Part shown: one piece after another, positions 8,718 to 18,081 of the stretch
Position numbering within the stretch: the first letter of the stretch is position 1
How the letters are laid out: each line of letters starts with the position of its first letter
Assembly (NCBI GenBank): GCA_002342805.1
Contig: DDQW01000059.1
Span: forward strand, 1 to 60,882
DNA from: Clostridiales bacterium UBA2432
GTDB lineage: Bacteria; Bacillota; Clostridia; Lachnospirales; Vallitaleaceae
Length of the DNA: 60,882 nucleotides
Direction: 5' to 3'
Notes under the pieces: model-generated
The model's database searches: none
What the model was told of the DNA's origin: nothing
The model's input: only the letters and a program-made list of their open reading frames with translations
Made by a program: the position numbers and the translations under genes

Positions 8718-11180
8718 TTATTCTTCTGTTTTTGTTTTTATCTCTTTGATTCTGGCAATACTTGCAATAAAGATGTCTTTATCTAAATCCATGAGTTTGA
8801 CTCCGGAAGTTACCCGTCCAAACGTACTGATATCATGAACACGAATACAGATGACAATACCTTCAGTCGTAATTAAAATAAGTTCATTATCATCATTAAC
8901 CGCTTTCATTCCAACAACATTACCAGTCCGTGCATTAATTTTATAGAATTTTACACCTTTACCGCCACGATTTTGAGCACTAAACTCTTCCATCGGTGTT
9001 CGTTTACCCAAACCTTTTTCTGATACAACAAGTAAATCTTTGCCTTGAGATATCAATTGCATTCCGATAACTTCATCATCATCATTTAAATTAATACCTT
9101 TTACACCAATGGACGTTCGACCAATTACTCGCACATCCGATTCTAAGAAGCGAATACATTGACCTAGTTTTGTTCCAAGGATGACTTCTTGCTTGTTATC
9201 TGTTAATTTAACCTCAATTAAAATATCATCATCACGTAGATTAATCGCTTGCAATCCACTCACGCGAATATTTGAATATTCCATAATGGATGATTTTTTT
9301 ATCATACCGCCTTTGGTCGCCATAAGAAGATACTTATCTTCTGAATAATCTTTCAGTGGTATGACCGCTGTAATATTCTCACCAGATTCAATCTGAAGCA
9401 GATTAACAATAGCTGTTCCTCTAGCTGTACGGCTAGATTCAGGTACTTCATAAGCTTTTAATCGATATACTTTACCTCGATCGGTGAAGAAAAGAATATA
9501 GTGATGGGTTGACGTAATAAATATACGTTCAATGAAATCTTCTTCCCGAATGGTCGCACCAATTTTACCTTTTCCACCTCGATTTTGGCTTTGATATGTA
9601 TCGATTGGCATACGTTTAATATATCCAAGATGGGTCATGGTAATTGTTGTCATCTCTTCTTTAATTAAATCTTCTATATCAATTTCACCATCATCAAATG
9701 TAATCTTTGTTCGTCTTGGCGTTCCATATTTTGCTCGAACAACCAGTAATTCTTCTTTGATAACTTGTAATAAGCGTTTCATATCTGCAAGAATTGCTTT
9801 TAATTCTTTGATTAATTCAAGTAATTCTTGATATTCCTTTTCTAATTTTTCACGTTCCAAGCCGGTTAATGCACGTAAACGCATATCCACAATTGCTTGC
9901 GCTTGGGCTTCTGAAAAACCAAAACGTTCCATTAAGTTTATTTTTGCATCTGCTGTACTATTTGATCCACGAATAATCTTAATAACTTCATCAATATGAT
10001 CTAAGGCTTTAATGAGTCCTTCTAAAATATGTGCACGATCTTCAGCACGTTTTAAATCATACTTTGTACGGCGTGTTACCACATCTTTTTGATGATCCAA
10101 ATAGTATACGAGCATTTGCTTTAAGTTTAATATCTTCGGTTCATTGTTCACTAATGAAAGCATATTCATACCAAATGAATCTTGTAATTGGGTATGCTTG
10201 TATAATTTATTTAGTATAACATTGGCATTGGCATCTTTTTTGAGTTCGACAACAATACGCATTCCTCGTCGGTCGGATTCATCGCGTAAATCACTAATAC
10301 CTTCAATTCGTTTTTCTTTAACTAAATCTGCGATTTTTTCAATAAGTCTTGCTTTATTGACTTGGAAGGGTAGTTCAGTCACAATAATACGTTGTCGTGT
10401 TGCGCTCATCGGTTCAATATCAACCGTTGCACGAACTTTTACCATTCCTTTACCTGTTCGATACGCTTCTGTAAATCCTGTGGTTCCTAATATACTACCG
10501 TAGGTTGGAAAATCAGGACCTTTAACAATGTCAATAAGCTCATCAATTTCCGTATCACGATTTTCTAACACTTGATTATCAATGATTTTTACCACACCAT
10601 CAATAACTTCTTCTAAGTTATGTGGTGGAATATTCGTTGCCATACCAACAGCAATCCCTGATGTACCATTGACTAAAAGGTTAGGATATCTTGCTGGAAG
10701 TACAATTGGCTCTTTTAATGATTCATCAAAGTTGGGGCGATAGTCAATGGTATCTTTATTAATATCGGCTAACATTTCCATAGAAATTTTACTTAATCTA
10801 GCTTCGGTGTAACGCATAGCAGCCGCACTATCACCATCAACCGATCCGAAGTTACCATGGCCTTCAACCAGCATTTCCCGCATCGAAAAATCTTGTGCCA
10901 TACGAACCATAGCATCATATATTGAGGAGTCACCATGAGGATGGTACTTACCCATTGTATCCCCAACGATACGTGCTGACTTACGGAAAGGCTTATCCGG
11001 AGATAAATTCAGCTCACTCATTGAATATAAAATTCGTCGTTGTACAGGTTTCAATCCATCACGGACATCCGGCAATGCTCTTGCAGCGATTACGCTCATG
11101 GCATAGTCAATATATGACTTTTTCATTTCATCTTGTAACTCAACGGAAATAATCTGATCTCTTTGTTGATTTTCATCCAT
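8718..11180 (-). CDS. gyrA: DNA gyrase subunit A
   Basis: The breakage-reunion subunit of gyrase, 820 residues, a normal length. The catalytic tyrosine is Y124 (MRYTEARLS). The quinolone-determining segment reads HPHGDSSIYD, with serine 85 and aspartate 89 at the positions equivalent to E. coli S83 and D87, so it is wild type there. The C-terminal beta-propeller carries a GyrA-box-like QNRGGKG twice, the feature needed for DNA wrapping and negative supercoiling. The gene sits 20 bases downstream of gyrB in the usual order, followed by a strong terminator. Confidence 0.98.
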   Translation of the reverse strand: MDENQQRDQIISVELQDEMKKSYIDYAMSVIAARALPDVRDGLKPVQRRILYSMSELNLSPDKPFRKSARIVGDTMGKYHPHGDSSIYDAMVRMAQDFSMREMLVEGHGNFGSVDGDSAAAMRYTEARLSKISMEMLADINKDTIDYRPNFDESLKEPIVLPARYPNLLVNGTSGIAVGMATNIPPHNLEEVIDGVVKIIDNQVLENRDTEIDELIDIVKGPDFPTYGSILGTTGFTEAYRTGKGMVKVRATVDIEPMSATRQRIIVTELPFQVNKARLIEKIADLVKEKRIEGISDLRDESDRRGMRIVVELKKDANANVILNKLYKHTQLQDSFGMNMLSLVNNEPKILNLKQMLVYYLDHQKDVVTRRTKYDLKRAEDRAHILEGLIKALDHIDEVIKIIRGSNSTADAKINLMERFGFSEAQAQAIVDMRLRALTGLEREKLEKEYQELLELIKELKAILADMKRLLQVIKEELLVVRAKYGTPRRTKITFDDGEIDIEDLIKEEMTTITMTHLGYIKRMPIDTYQSQNRGGKGKIGATIREEDFIERIFITSTHHYILFFTDRGKVYRLKAYEVPESSRTARGTAIVNLLQIESGENITAVIPLKDYSEDKYLLMATKGGMIKKSSIMEYSNIRVSGLQAINLRDDDILIEVKLTDNKQEVILGTKLGQCIRFLESDVRVIGRTSIGVKGINLNDDDEVIGMQLISQGKDLLVVSEKGLGKRTPMEEFSAQNRGGKGVKFYKINARTGNVVGMKAVNDDNELILITTEGIVICIRVHDISTFGRVTSGVKLMDLDKDIFIASIARIKEIKTKTEE

Positions 11181-11200
11181 TCCTTGCTACCTCCAAATCA

Positions 11201-13108
11201 TTATATATCCAAATTCTTCACATATTTTGCATGAGTTTCAATAAATTCACGTCGTGGTTCGACACGATCACCCATTAATGTTGTAAATATTTCATCTGCA
11301 CCTGCAGCATCATCTATTTCTACACGTAGAAGAATTCGTTTATCCGGATCCATTGTGGTATCCCATAACTGCTCAGCATCCATCTCTCCAAGACCTTTAT
11401 ATCGTTGTAATGCAATACCGTCTCGTCCGATTTCATCCAGTAATTTTTCAAGCGCTTTTTCATTATACACGTATTCTGACTGCTTATTTTTAGTTACCTT
11501 ATAGAGTGGGGGCTGTGCTATAAATACATTCCCGTTTTCAACAAGTTGAGGCATATAACGATAGAAAAATGTAAGTAATAGTGTACGAATATGTGCACCG
11601 TCTACATCGGCATCGGTCATAATAACAATTTTATGATAACGTAATTTTTCCAAGTCAAAATCTTCAGTAATTCCTGCTCCAAATGCAGTAATCATGGCTT
11701 GAATTTCTTTATTACCAAGAATACGATCTAACCGTGCTTTTTCAACATTTAGTATTTTTCCTCTAAGTGGTAAAATTGCTTGTGTTCGTCGATCTCTTGC
11801 TGATTTTGCAGACCCGCCTGCTGAATTACCCTCAACAATATAAATCTCAGAAAGAGAAGGATCTTTTTCTGAACAATCCGCCAATTTACCAGGTAACGAA
11901 GTACTTTCAAGCGCTGTTTTTCTTCGTGTTAAATCACGTGCTTTTCTAGCCGCTGAACGAGCTCTTGCTGCATTCACCGCTTTATTTAAAATCACTTTAG
12001 CAACAGATGGATTTTCTTCTAAGAAATAATTTAAATGTTCCGATAAAATCGAATCAACAGCTCCACGTGCTTCACTATTTCCTAACTTTTGTTTTGTCTG
12101 ACCTTCAAATTGAGGATCCGGAATTTTTATACTTACAATTGCCGTAATACCCTCTCGAACATCTTCTCCGGCCAAGTTAGGCTCATTTTCTTTTAAGAAC
12201 TTATTTTTTCGTGCGTAATCATTAAGTGTTTTGGTCAAACTAGACCTAAATCCACTTAAATGTGTTCCACCTTCCGGTGTATTAATATTATTAACAAACG
12301 TAAATACATTTTCAACATAAGAATCATTATGTTGAATGGCAACTTCGACAAGTACGTCGTCGCGCTCACCTTCACAATAAAATATTTCCGGATAGGATTT
12401 TTCTTTGTTCCGGTTACGATAGGCAACAAATTCTACAATTCCACCTTCATAATGGAATTCTTCTTTTTGTTTTTCTCCAACACGTTTATCTTCAAGTGAA
12501 ATGTATAAGCCTTTTGTTAAAAAAGCCATTTCTTGTAAACGGTTTTTTAGTAAATCAAAATCATACACCGTCTCTTCAAAAATGTCAGCATCCGGTTTAA
12601 AGTGTACATAGGTACCTGATTTTTTTGTTTCACCAATCACTTCAAGGGGTTTAATCATTTTCCCTCGTTCAAAACGTTGAAAGTGTATTTTTTTATCTTG
12701 GTAAACGGTAACTTCTAACCATTCTGAAAGCGCATTAACAACTGAAGCACCTACACCATGTAATCCTCCTGAAACTTTATAACCACTTCCACCAAATTTT
12801 CCACCGGCATGAAGTATTGTAAAAACAACCGTTACTGCCGGTAATCCTTTTTGTTTTTGAATTCCTACCGGAATTCCATATCCGTCATCTAATACAGATA
12901 TTGAATTATCTTCATGAATGGTTACTTTGATCTTACTACATCGATCTGCCAATGCTTCATCAACTGAGTTATCGACGATCTCATAAACTAGATGATGTAA
13001 TCCTCGCGAAGATGTACTACCAATATACATTCCCGGCCTTTTTCGAACAGCTTCTAACCCTTCTAAAACCTGTATTTGGCTTTCATTGTACTCTAAATTT
13101 TTACTCAT
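11201..13108 (-). CDS. gyrB: DNA gyrase subunit B
   Basis: The 635-residue ATPase subunit. The GHKL ATP site (VDNSVDEALA, DDGYGIPV, GGLHGVGASVVNALS), transducer and TOPRIM domain are all present, with the TOPRIM acidic motif DADVDGAH. The TOPRIM glutamate motif reads EGNSAGG (residues 426-432) where E. coli and Bacillus have EGDSAGG, an aspartate-to-asparagine change at the E. coli 426 position. Long Gram-negative insertions are absent, as expected. It has its own promoter inside the end of recF and is co-transcribed with gyrA. Confidence 0.98.
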   Translation of the reverse strand: MSKNLEYNESQIQVLEGLEAVRKRPGMYIGSTSSRGLHHLVYEIVDNSVDEALADRCSKIKVTIHEDNSISVLDDGYGIPVGIQKQKGLPAVTVVFTILHAGGKFGGSGYKVSGGLHGVGASVVNALSEWLEVTVYQDKKIHFQRFERGKMIKPLEVIGETKKSGTYVHFKPDADIFEETVYDFDLLKNRLQEMAFLTKGLYISLEDKRVGEKQKEEFHYEGGIVEFVAYRNRNKEKSYPEIFYCEGERDDVLVEVAIQHNDSYVENVFTFVNNINTPEGGTHLSGFRSSLTKTLNDYARKNKFLKENEPNLAGEDVREGITAIVSIKIPDPQFEGQTKQKLGNSEARGAVDSILSEHLNYFLEENPSVAKVILNKAVNAARARSAARKARDLTRRKTALESTSLPGKLADCSEKDPSLSEIYIVEGNSAGGSAKSARDRRTQAILPLRGKILNVEKARLDRILGNKEIQAMITAFGAGITEDFDLEKLRYHKIVIMTDADVDGAHIRTLLLTFFYRYMPQLVENGNVFIAQPPLYKVTKNKQSEYVYNEKALEKLLDEIGRDGIALQRYKGLGEMDAEQLWDTTMDPDKRILLRVEIDDAAGADEIFTTLMGDRVEPRREFIETHAKYVKNLDI

Positions 13109-13142
13109 GTGTACCTCCTAATTGCATGCTTACCATTATAGC

Positions 13143-13171
13143 ATTATAGCTTAGTATACTTTTTTATGCAA
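13143..13171 (-). promoter_or_regulatory. sigma-A promoter of gyrB-gyrA
   Basis: On the minus strand TTGCAT (13171-13166), a 17-nt spacer and TATAAT (13148-13143). A second TATAAT lies eight bases further downstream. The -35 overlaps the recF stop codon. Confidence 0.65.
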
Positions 13172-14246
13172 TTTCTCCTGATTTGATGTGAAAAAAACGT
13201 TTATGATGATTATTTTTTCGAATAAAATCTTCGACGCCTGTACATGTGATAAATGTTTGTATATCACTTAAATGATTCATTAGATAGATTTGTCGATGCC
13301 CATCAAGCTCTGATAATACATCATCTAATAATAAAATTGGTCGAATATTATTCTGCTGTACAACTAAATCAATCTCAGATAACTTCAAAGAAAGTGCAGC
13401 TGTTCGTTGTTGACCTTGAGAACCATATTTTCTAAGATCAACCCCATCAAGCTCAAACAAAAGATCATCACGATGGGGGCCAACTGTCGTTGAACCAAAT
13501 CGAATGTCTCTTTGTGTGGATGCACTAATTTTCTTTTCAAATTCTTCAATTGATGTATTTTTTTCATAGACTAAATTCATTTTTTCTTGATTACCGGATA
13601 TATCATAATGCCGTTTTTGATAAATTATATTTAAGTCCGTAATGAACTTTTCTCGATAATGAATGACTTTTGAACCCATCTCAATAAACTGGATATTCCA
13701 AATATCCAATTGATCTTTTAAGCTTTTAGAATAATTTTTTTGACATTCTTTGAGTAATGCATTCCGTTGTTTTAAAAGATGATGATATTGATGCAAATAT
13801 TTGTAATAAACTCCATCTAACTGACTCAGTTCAATATCAATAAATCGCCGTCGTTCTTTTGGACCGCTTTTTATTAAACTTAAATCTTCCGGAGAAAACA
13901 TAATTACATGTAGAACACCTAATAACTCATCTATTTTTTTTACAGGTAATTTGTTAATAGCGATATTTTTTTTATTTGATTTTCGAAAATGAACGTCAAT
14001 CGTATACGGCTCACCTTCTTTTTCAATATCAAGAGTTATATGCGCACTATCTAGTCCCATCTGAATCATTTCTTTAAAATAATTCGTTCGATGGGATTTT
14101 GATGTCGCGCATACATAAATTGCCTCAAGAATATTCGTTTTACCTTGAGCATTATCACCATGGATAATATTCATTTTTTCATCGAAAATAACTGAGCAAT
14201 CTTCATAATTTCTAAAATTCTTCAGATGCATTTGTTTAATAATCAT
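13164..14246 (-). CDS. recF: DNA replication and repair protein RecF
   Basis: An SMC-like ATPase of 360 residues that helps load RecA on gapped DNA. Walker A is GDNAQGKTN near residue 30. The ABC signature region is KYGSQGQQRTAALSLKL and Walker B is PILLLDDVLSELD. The N-terminus MHLKNFRNYEDC is typical. It follows yaaA by ten bases in the standard dnaA-dnaN-yaaA-recF-gyrB order, and its 3' end contains the gyrB promoter. Confidence 0.97.
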   Translation of the reverse strand: MIIKQMHLKNFRNYEDCSVIFDEKMNIIHGDNAQGKTNILEAIYVCATSKSHRTNYFKEMIQMGLDSAHITLDIEKEGEPYTIDVHFRKSNKKNIAINKLPVKKIDELLGVLHVIMFSPEDLSLIKSGPKERRRFIDIELSQLDGVYYKYLHQYHHLLKQRNALLKECQKNYSKSLKDQLDIWNIQFIEMGSKVIHYREKFITDLNIIYQKRHYDISGNQEKMNLVYEKNTSIEEFEKKISASTQRDIRFGSTTVGPHRDDLLFELDGVDLRKYGSQGQQRTAALSLKLSEIDLVVQQNNIRPILLLDDVLSELDGHRQIYLMNHLSDIQTFITCTGVEDFIRKNNHHKRFFHIKSGEIA

Positions 14247-14256
14247 GTAAACACCA

Positions 14257-14466
14257 TCAGTCGACTATTTTAATTGTTTGATCTTCAAACGTAACAATAT
14301 CTCCAGGATAGACTTTTCTACCTCGACGTGTATCCACTTCATCATTAACCTTAACTAAGCCATCACTAATAAATAGTTTAGCATAAGATCCTGAATCTGC
14401 AATACCTGCTAATTTTAATAATTGCCCTAGTTTTATAAAAGGCTGATCTATTTTAATTTCATTCAT
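14257..14466 (-). CDS. yaaA: S4-domain RNA-binding protein YaaA/RlbA
   Basis: A 69-residue protein consisting of a single S4-like RNA-binding domain (FIKLGQLLKLAGIADSGSYAK, then DGLVKVNDEVDTRRGRKVYPGD). It is conserved between dnaN and recF in Firmicutes. Bacillus YaaA (RlbA) has been linked to 50S ribosome assembly. The ribosome site GAGGAGACC lies ahead of the ATG. Confidence 0.93.
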   Translation of the reverse strand: MNEIKIDQPFIKLGQLLKLAGIADSGSYAKLFISDGLVKVNDEVDTRRGRKVYPGDIVTFEDQTIKIVD

Positions 14467-14550
14467 TGCTTGGTCTCCTCTTTAACTTTTGACCATAAAT
14501 ACTTACAACAATTTATTATACCACTATTTGTCAATTCAGGGAAAATCCAA

Positions 14551-15654
14551 TTAACTTAAGCGTATCGGTAAAATCAAATATTTAAAGGACGTGTCTGAAG
14601 AATTCTTAATAATACAGGGATTTAATGACGATGTGAACGTTAATTCAACCTCTTCATTTTCAATAACCTTAAGTGCATCAATAAGATATTTGGGATTAAA
14701 GGCAATATTTAAAGGATTTCCTTCCCGTCGAATATCAATTTCCTCATGAACTTTTCCTAAATCTGTATTTGAAGTAATCGAAAGTGTGCTATCTTCGATT
14801 TGAAATTTAATAGGATTCTTCTTACTATCTCTTGCCATTAAGGCAGCACGATCAATACTTTGGAGTAAATTTTTACGATTAACACTTATTAACGTTTCAT
14901 AATCTGATGAAAAAATCTGATCATATTTTGGAAAATCTCCTTCGAGTAATCGAGATACAATAATTGTATCATTTAACTCAAACAAAATATGTTTATCTGT
15001 AAAATAAATAGCAACTTCATTGTCTTCATCGCTTGTTAATATCTTTTGAATTTCTGAAAGTGTTTTACCAGGAATAACTACGGATATATTTTCAAAATTT
15101 TCACTCAATTGTGTTTGGCGTATAGAAATTCGGTAACCATCTACTGACACAATATTCAGATAATTATCTTTTATTTCAAACAATTCACCGGTGAGAATGG
15201 GGCGAATCTCTTCAATGGCTATAGAAAAGATGGTTTGATGAATCATGTTACGTAACACATTTTGTGATATCAATAATGGACGTGTTTTTGTTACTTGTGG
15301 TAATTGAATAAATTCTGCACCCGATTGTGTTGAAATATTAAAAATTGATTTTTCACATTTAATCGTCATGAGTTGATGTTCATCAACACTAATCTCAACA
15401 TCGTTATCCGGTAATTTTCGAATTATTTCTGAAAACATTTTTGAATCCACCGCGATATTTCCTGATTTTACAACGGTCGCTTTTGTTTTATGTTCGATTC
15501 CTAATTCAAGATCATTACCTATTAATTTAAAATCTTCTTCATGAGCATCGAGTAATATACATTGAAGAATCGGTAATGTTGTTCTTGTTGATACTGCTTT
15601 TAAAACAGTATTCACTCCATTGAGTAAATCATTTTTATGGCAAATGATATGCAT
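14551..15654 (-). CDS. dnaN: DNA polymerase III beta sliding clamp
   Basis: The processivity clamp, 367 residues, with the typical N-terminus MHIICHKNDLLNGVNTVLKA and the C-terminal block ILPIRLS (usually MLPIR/MLPVR) at the clamp's partner-binding pocket. It starts downstream of GAAAGGAG. A TTATTCACA DnaA box (minus strand, 15662-15654) overlaps the translation start region. The 247-bp gap to dnaA holds the putative unwinding region of the origin. Confidence 0.98.
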   Translation of the reverse strand: MHIICHKNDLLNGVNTVLKAVSTRTTLPILQCILLDAHEEDFKLIGNDLELGIEHKTKATVVKSGNIAVDSKMFSEIIRKLPDNDVEISVDEHQLMTIKCEKSIFNISTQSGAEFIQLPQVTKTRPLLISQNVLRNMIHQTIFSIAIEEIRPILTGELFEIKDNYLNIVSVDGYRISIRQTQLSENFENISVVIPGKTLSEIQKILTSDEDNEVAIYFTDKHILFELNDTIIVSRLLEGDFPKYDQIFSSDYETLISVNRKNLLQSIDRAALMARDSKKNPIKFQIEDSTLSITSNTDLGKVHEEIDIRREGNPLNIAFNPKYLIDALKVIENEEVELTFTSSLNPCIIKNSSDTSFKYLILPIRLS

Positions 15655-15901
15655 GTGAATAACTCCTTTCGAGAGAAAATAATAATATAAATAAATATTT
15701 TTTTAGTAATGACAGTAATAGTACGTGTTAATTTGTGAATAAGTGCTTTAAGATACTGATGACATAAGCTTCTGAAACAAGAATAACTATGTTGACGGAA
15801 GAAAAAGTTGTTATAAACAGTCAACAGCTATTTTTAGACCCAAAAAATTATCCACAAGCCATTTTTAATTGACCACATAAAAATATAATAGATATCCACA
15901 G
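15654..15901. other. oriC right half: dnaA-dnaN intergenic region with DnaA boxes, trio-like run and AT-rich stretch
   Basis: DnaA boxes: TTATCCACA at 15848-15856 (plus strand), ATATCCACA at 15892-15900 (one mismatch), and TTATTCACA on the minus strand at 15742-15734 and 15662-15654. Ten bases beyond the box at 15742-15734, in the minus direction, is TACTATTACTGTCATTACTA (15723-15704), a run resembling the DnaA-trio element of Bacillus. A 33-bp almost pure A/T plus purine stretch (15703-15671) follows. This order (box, trios, AT-rich element) matches the Bacillus subtilis basal unwinding system, located in the same dnaA-dnaN gap. The origin role is inference from position and motifs. Confidence 0.75.
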
Positions 15902-17260
15902 CTATTTCCCAACGATTTTTTTTGTTAGAATATCTACCGAATTCTTTAAAGTGGCATCTTTCTTAATATCTTTATTGATTTTTTCATACCCATGTAAAAC
16001 GGTTGTATGATCACGTTTTCCGAGTATTTCTCCGATACGTGGTAAGGATGCATCGGTTAATTTGCGGCATAAGTACATGACAATTTGTCGTGGATATGCA
16101 ATTTCTCGTGGTCTTTTTTTACTTACGATATCTGAATGACTAATATTGTAATGTTCTGAAACAACTTCTAAAATTAATTCAGGAGTTACTATATTATCTT
16201 CCTGAGGAGCAATAAGATCTTTTAAAGCATCTTCAGCAATTTGTTTTGAAATTTTTTCATTTCCTAATTGAACTAAGCGAGAATAGGCAACAATTTTTGT
16301 AACGGCACCTTCAAGCTCACGAATATTTGATTTAATGTTTGCTGCTACATATTGTAAAACTTCATCATCTAAATCCAAGCTTTCTAATTCTGCTTTATTT
16401 TTCAAGATAGCCATACGTGTTTCAAAATCCGGAGCTTGAATGTCAGCAATAAGTCCCCATTCAAATCGCGATCGTAAGCGCTCTTCAAGGGTTTCGATTT
16501 CCTTTGGCGGTCGATCAGATGAAATAATAATTTGTTTTTTAGCTTCATATAAAGTATTAAATGTATGGAAAAACTCTTCTTGAGTTCGTTCTTTACCGGC
16601 AATGAATTGAATATCATCAACAAGCAAAACATCAATATTTCGATATTTTTGTCGAAAAGCTTCATTCTTATCTGCTCGAATGGAATTGATTAATTCGTTG
16701 GTGAATTTTTCAGAGGAGACATAAAGCACTTTGGTATCCGGTGATTCATTTAAAATAAAATGTGCGATTGAATGCATAAGATGGGTTTTCCCAAGTCCAA
16801 CACCACCATAAATAAATAGTGGATTATACGCTTCAGCAGGAGCTTCGGCAACAGCTAAGGCCGCTGCATTCGCAAATTTGTTGTTATTTCCGACAACAAA
16901 TGTTTCAAATGTATAGCGCATATTTAAATTACTATCACTTGTTGTTATTGAAGGTAAAGGTTTTTTTTCTGTATTTTTTCGTGATGTCTTATCTTCAACA
17001 ACGGAATCTTCTAATACAAATCGAACATCATATGATTCATTCATTGTTTCACTGATTGCGATAAGAATTGTCTTTAAATATTTTTTTTCAATAATATCAA
17101 TGACGATTTTATCTTCGGCTTGTATTATGATCGTGTCATCTTCGACACGTAAAGGTTTGAGATTTTTTAAGAATGCAATATAAGATACTTTTGAAATATC
17201 GGATTCATAACGTAGCAAATCTTGGACCTTATCCCAGTTTTCTATGATATTTTGAGCCAA
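15902..17260 (-). CDS. dnaA: chromosomal replication initiator protein DnaA
   Basis: A 452-residue AAA+ initiator. Domain I lies at the N-terminus, with a short linker (residues 88-110). Walker A is GGVGLGKT (152-159) and Walker B is VLLVDDIQF. The DNA-binding domain IV carries the signature KRDHTTVLHGYEKI, which recognises TTATCCACA boxes. The start codon is TTG at 17260, seven bases after AAGGAGGT; a weak start may limit DnaA synthesis. DnaA boxes on both sides make autoregulation likely. Confidence 0.98.
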   Translation of the reverse strand: MAQNIIENWDKVQDLLRYESDISKVSYIAFLKNLKPLRVEDDTIIIQAEDKIVIDIIEKKYLKTILIAISETMNESYDVRFVLEDSVVEDKTSRKNTEKKPLPSITTSDSNLNMRYTFETFVVGNNNKFANAAALAVAEAPAEAYNPLFIYGGVGLGKTHLMHSIAHFILNESPDTKVLYVSSEKFTNELINSIRADKNEAFRQKYRNIDVLLVDDIQFIAGKERTQEEFFHTFNTLYEAKKQIIISSDRPPKEIETLEERLRSRFEWGLIADIQAPDFETRMAILKNKAELESLDLDDEVLQYVAANIKSNIRELEGAVTKIVAYSRLVQLGNEKISKQIAEDALKDLIAPQEDNIVTPELILEVVSEHYNISHSDIVSKKRPREIAYPRQIVMYLCRKLTDASLPRIGEILGKRDHTTVLHGYEKINKDIKKDATLKNSVDILTKKIVGK

Positions 17261-17326
17261 TGGATCGACCTCCTTAATACGATTTCATACACATTTAACC
17301 TATGATATATGATGAGTATAGAGTAT

Positions 17327-17356
17327 ATATTACCACTAATGAATAGAAGTTTTCAA
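17327..17356 (-). promoter_or_regulatory. dnaA: probable dnaA promoter
   Basis: On the minus strand TTGAAA (17356-17351), an 18-nt spacer and TAATAT (17332-17327). Alternative TATACT hexamers sit just downstream. One-mismatch DnaA boxes begin 18 bases upstream of the -35, consistent with autorepression. Confidence 0.35.
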
Positions 17357-17705
17357 CAGTTTAATTTTTTACCTGTGGATGAATAGTGTTTATAATTATT
17401 GACGTGAATACTGTTTAAACTGTGGATAACTCAAAAAGTGACTTATTTATCAACAAATGTGGATGAATAATTGTTGACACTATTAGAATACCATAAATAG
17501 AATCGTTTGGAATAGATTTTTGAAAAGTATGTGTATAAATATATTGTAAAAAATAGGGTCTTATCCACAGAAAAAGGATAACATGTGGATAAAAAACTAC
17601 AAACAAGTTATCCACAATATCAGATGTATACGTTAAAATCCTGTGGATAAAAGATGAAGAAAATATTTTTGTTTATAAGTAATAAAAAAATATCGTATTT
17701 ATTTC

Positions 17706-17734
17706 TTGACGTATGCGAAAGTTTTTATTATAAT
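17706..17734 (+). promoter_or_regulatory. sigma-A promoter of rpmH-rnpA
   Basis: TTGACG (17706-17711), a 17-nt spacer and a perfect TATAAT (17729-17734), giving a leader of about 107 nt before rpmH. It lies immediately right of the DnaA-box cluster. Confidence 0.8.
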
Positions 17735-17847
17735 TGGAATAGTGCTTTTTGAAGCTATATTTGTGAACTTCAAAATTTTATGTACAAATAAGATAAGTGA
17801 ATGTTGGATTCGATGAATTCGTATAGATCTGTTAAGGAGGTGCCAAA

Positions 17848-17982
17848 ATGAAAAGAACATTTCAACCAAAAAAGCGTCAACGAAGTAAAGAGCATGGTTT
17901 TAGAAAAAGAATGAATTCAGTTGGTGGTAGAAAAGTTTTAGCAAGAAGACGAGCTAAAGGTAGAAAAGTATTATCAGCATAA
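17848..17982 (+). CDS. rpmH: 50S ribosomal protein L34
   Basis: A 44-codon gene encoding the very basic L34 protein: MKRTFQPKKRQRSKEHGFRK at the start, the family motif GFRKRMNSVGGRKVLARRRA in the middle and an RKVLSA end. AAGGAGGTG lies eight bases ahead of the ATG. It is the first gene right of the origin, in the conserved rpmH-rnpA-yidD-yidC-jag order. An attenuator-like hairpin follows, so L34 is probably made in excess over RnpA. Confidence 0.97.
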   Translation: MKRTFQPKKRQRSKEHGFRKRMNSVGGRKVLARRRAKGRKVLSA

Positions 17983-18013
17983 TGAAAAATGTCTTTAAAA
18001 ACCAAGAATAAAT

Positions 18014-18051
18014 GGGAAAGTTATCTATCGTTTGTTTAGATTAACTTTCCC
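18014..18051 (+). terminator. attenuator-like hairpin between rpmH and rnpA
   Basis: A 10-bp perfect stem (GGGAAAGTTA with TAACTTTCCC), extended by three more pairs past a bulge, is followed by a short pyrimidine run TTTCT. The weak T run suggests partial termination. Confidence 0.55.
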
Positions 18052-18081
18052 TTTCTACAATCAAGGAAAAGAAGTGTTAAT

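Larger units (their letters stand above)
17262..17847. other. oriC left half: DnaA-box cluster upstream of dnaA
   Basis: This 586-bp gene-free stretch carries five perfect DnaA boxes: TTATCCACA on the plus strand at 17561-17569 and 17608-17616, and on the minus strand at 17421-17429, 17584-17592 and 17642-17650. One-mismatch boxes lie at 17374-17382 and 17458-17466 (TCATCCACA, minus) and 17447-17455 (TTATCAACA, plus). Four perfect boxes are packed into 17561-17650 with alternating orientation. An AT-rich stretch follows at about 17655-17705. The region also holds the divergent dnaA and rpmH promoters. Gene orientation switches here from minus to plus, as expected at a bidirectional origin. 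Confidence 0.9.

Noticed and set aside
17415..17615. A 66-codon minus-strand frame in the DnaA-box region
   Set aside because: It overlaps four perfect DnaA boxes and has no ribosome site; its sequence is a by-product of the boxes and AT-rich DNA.
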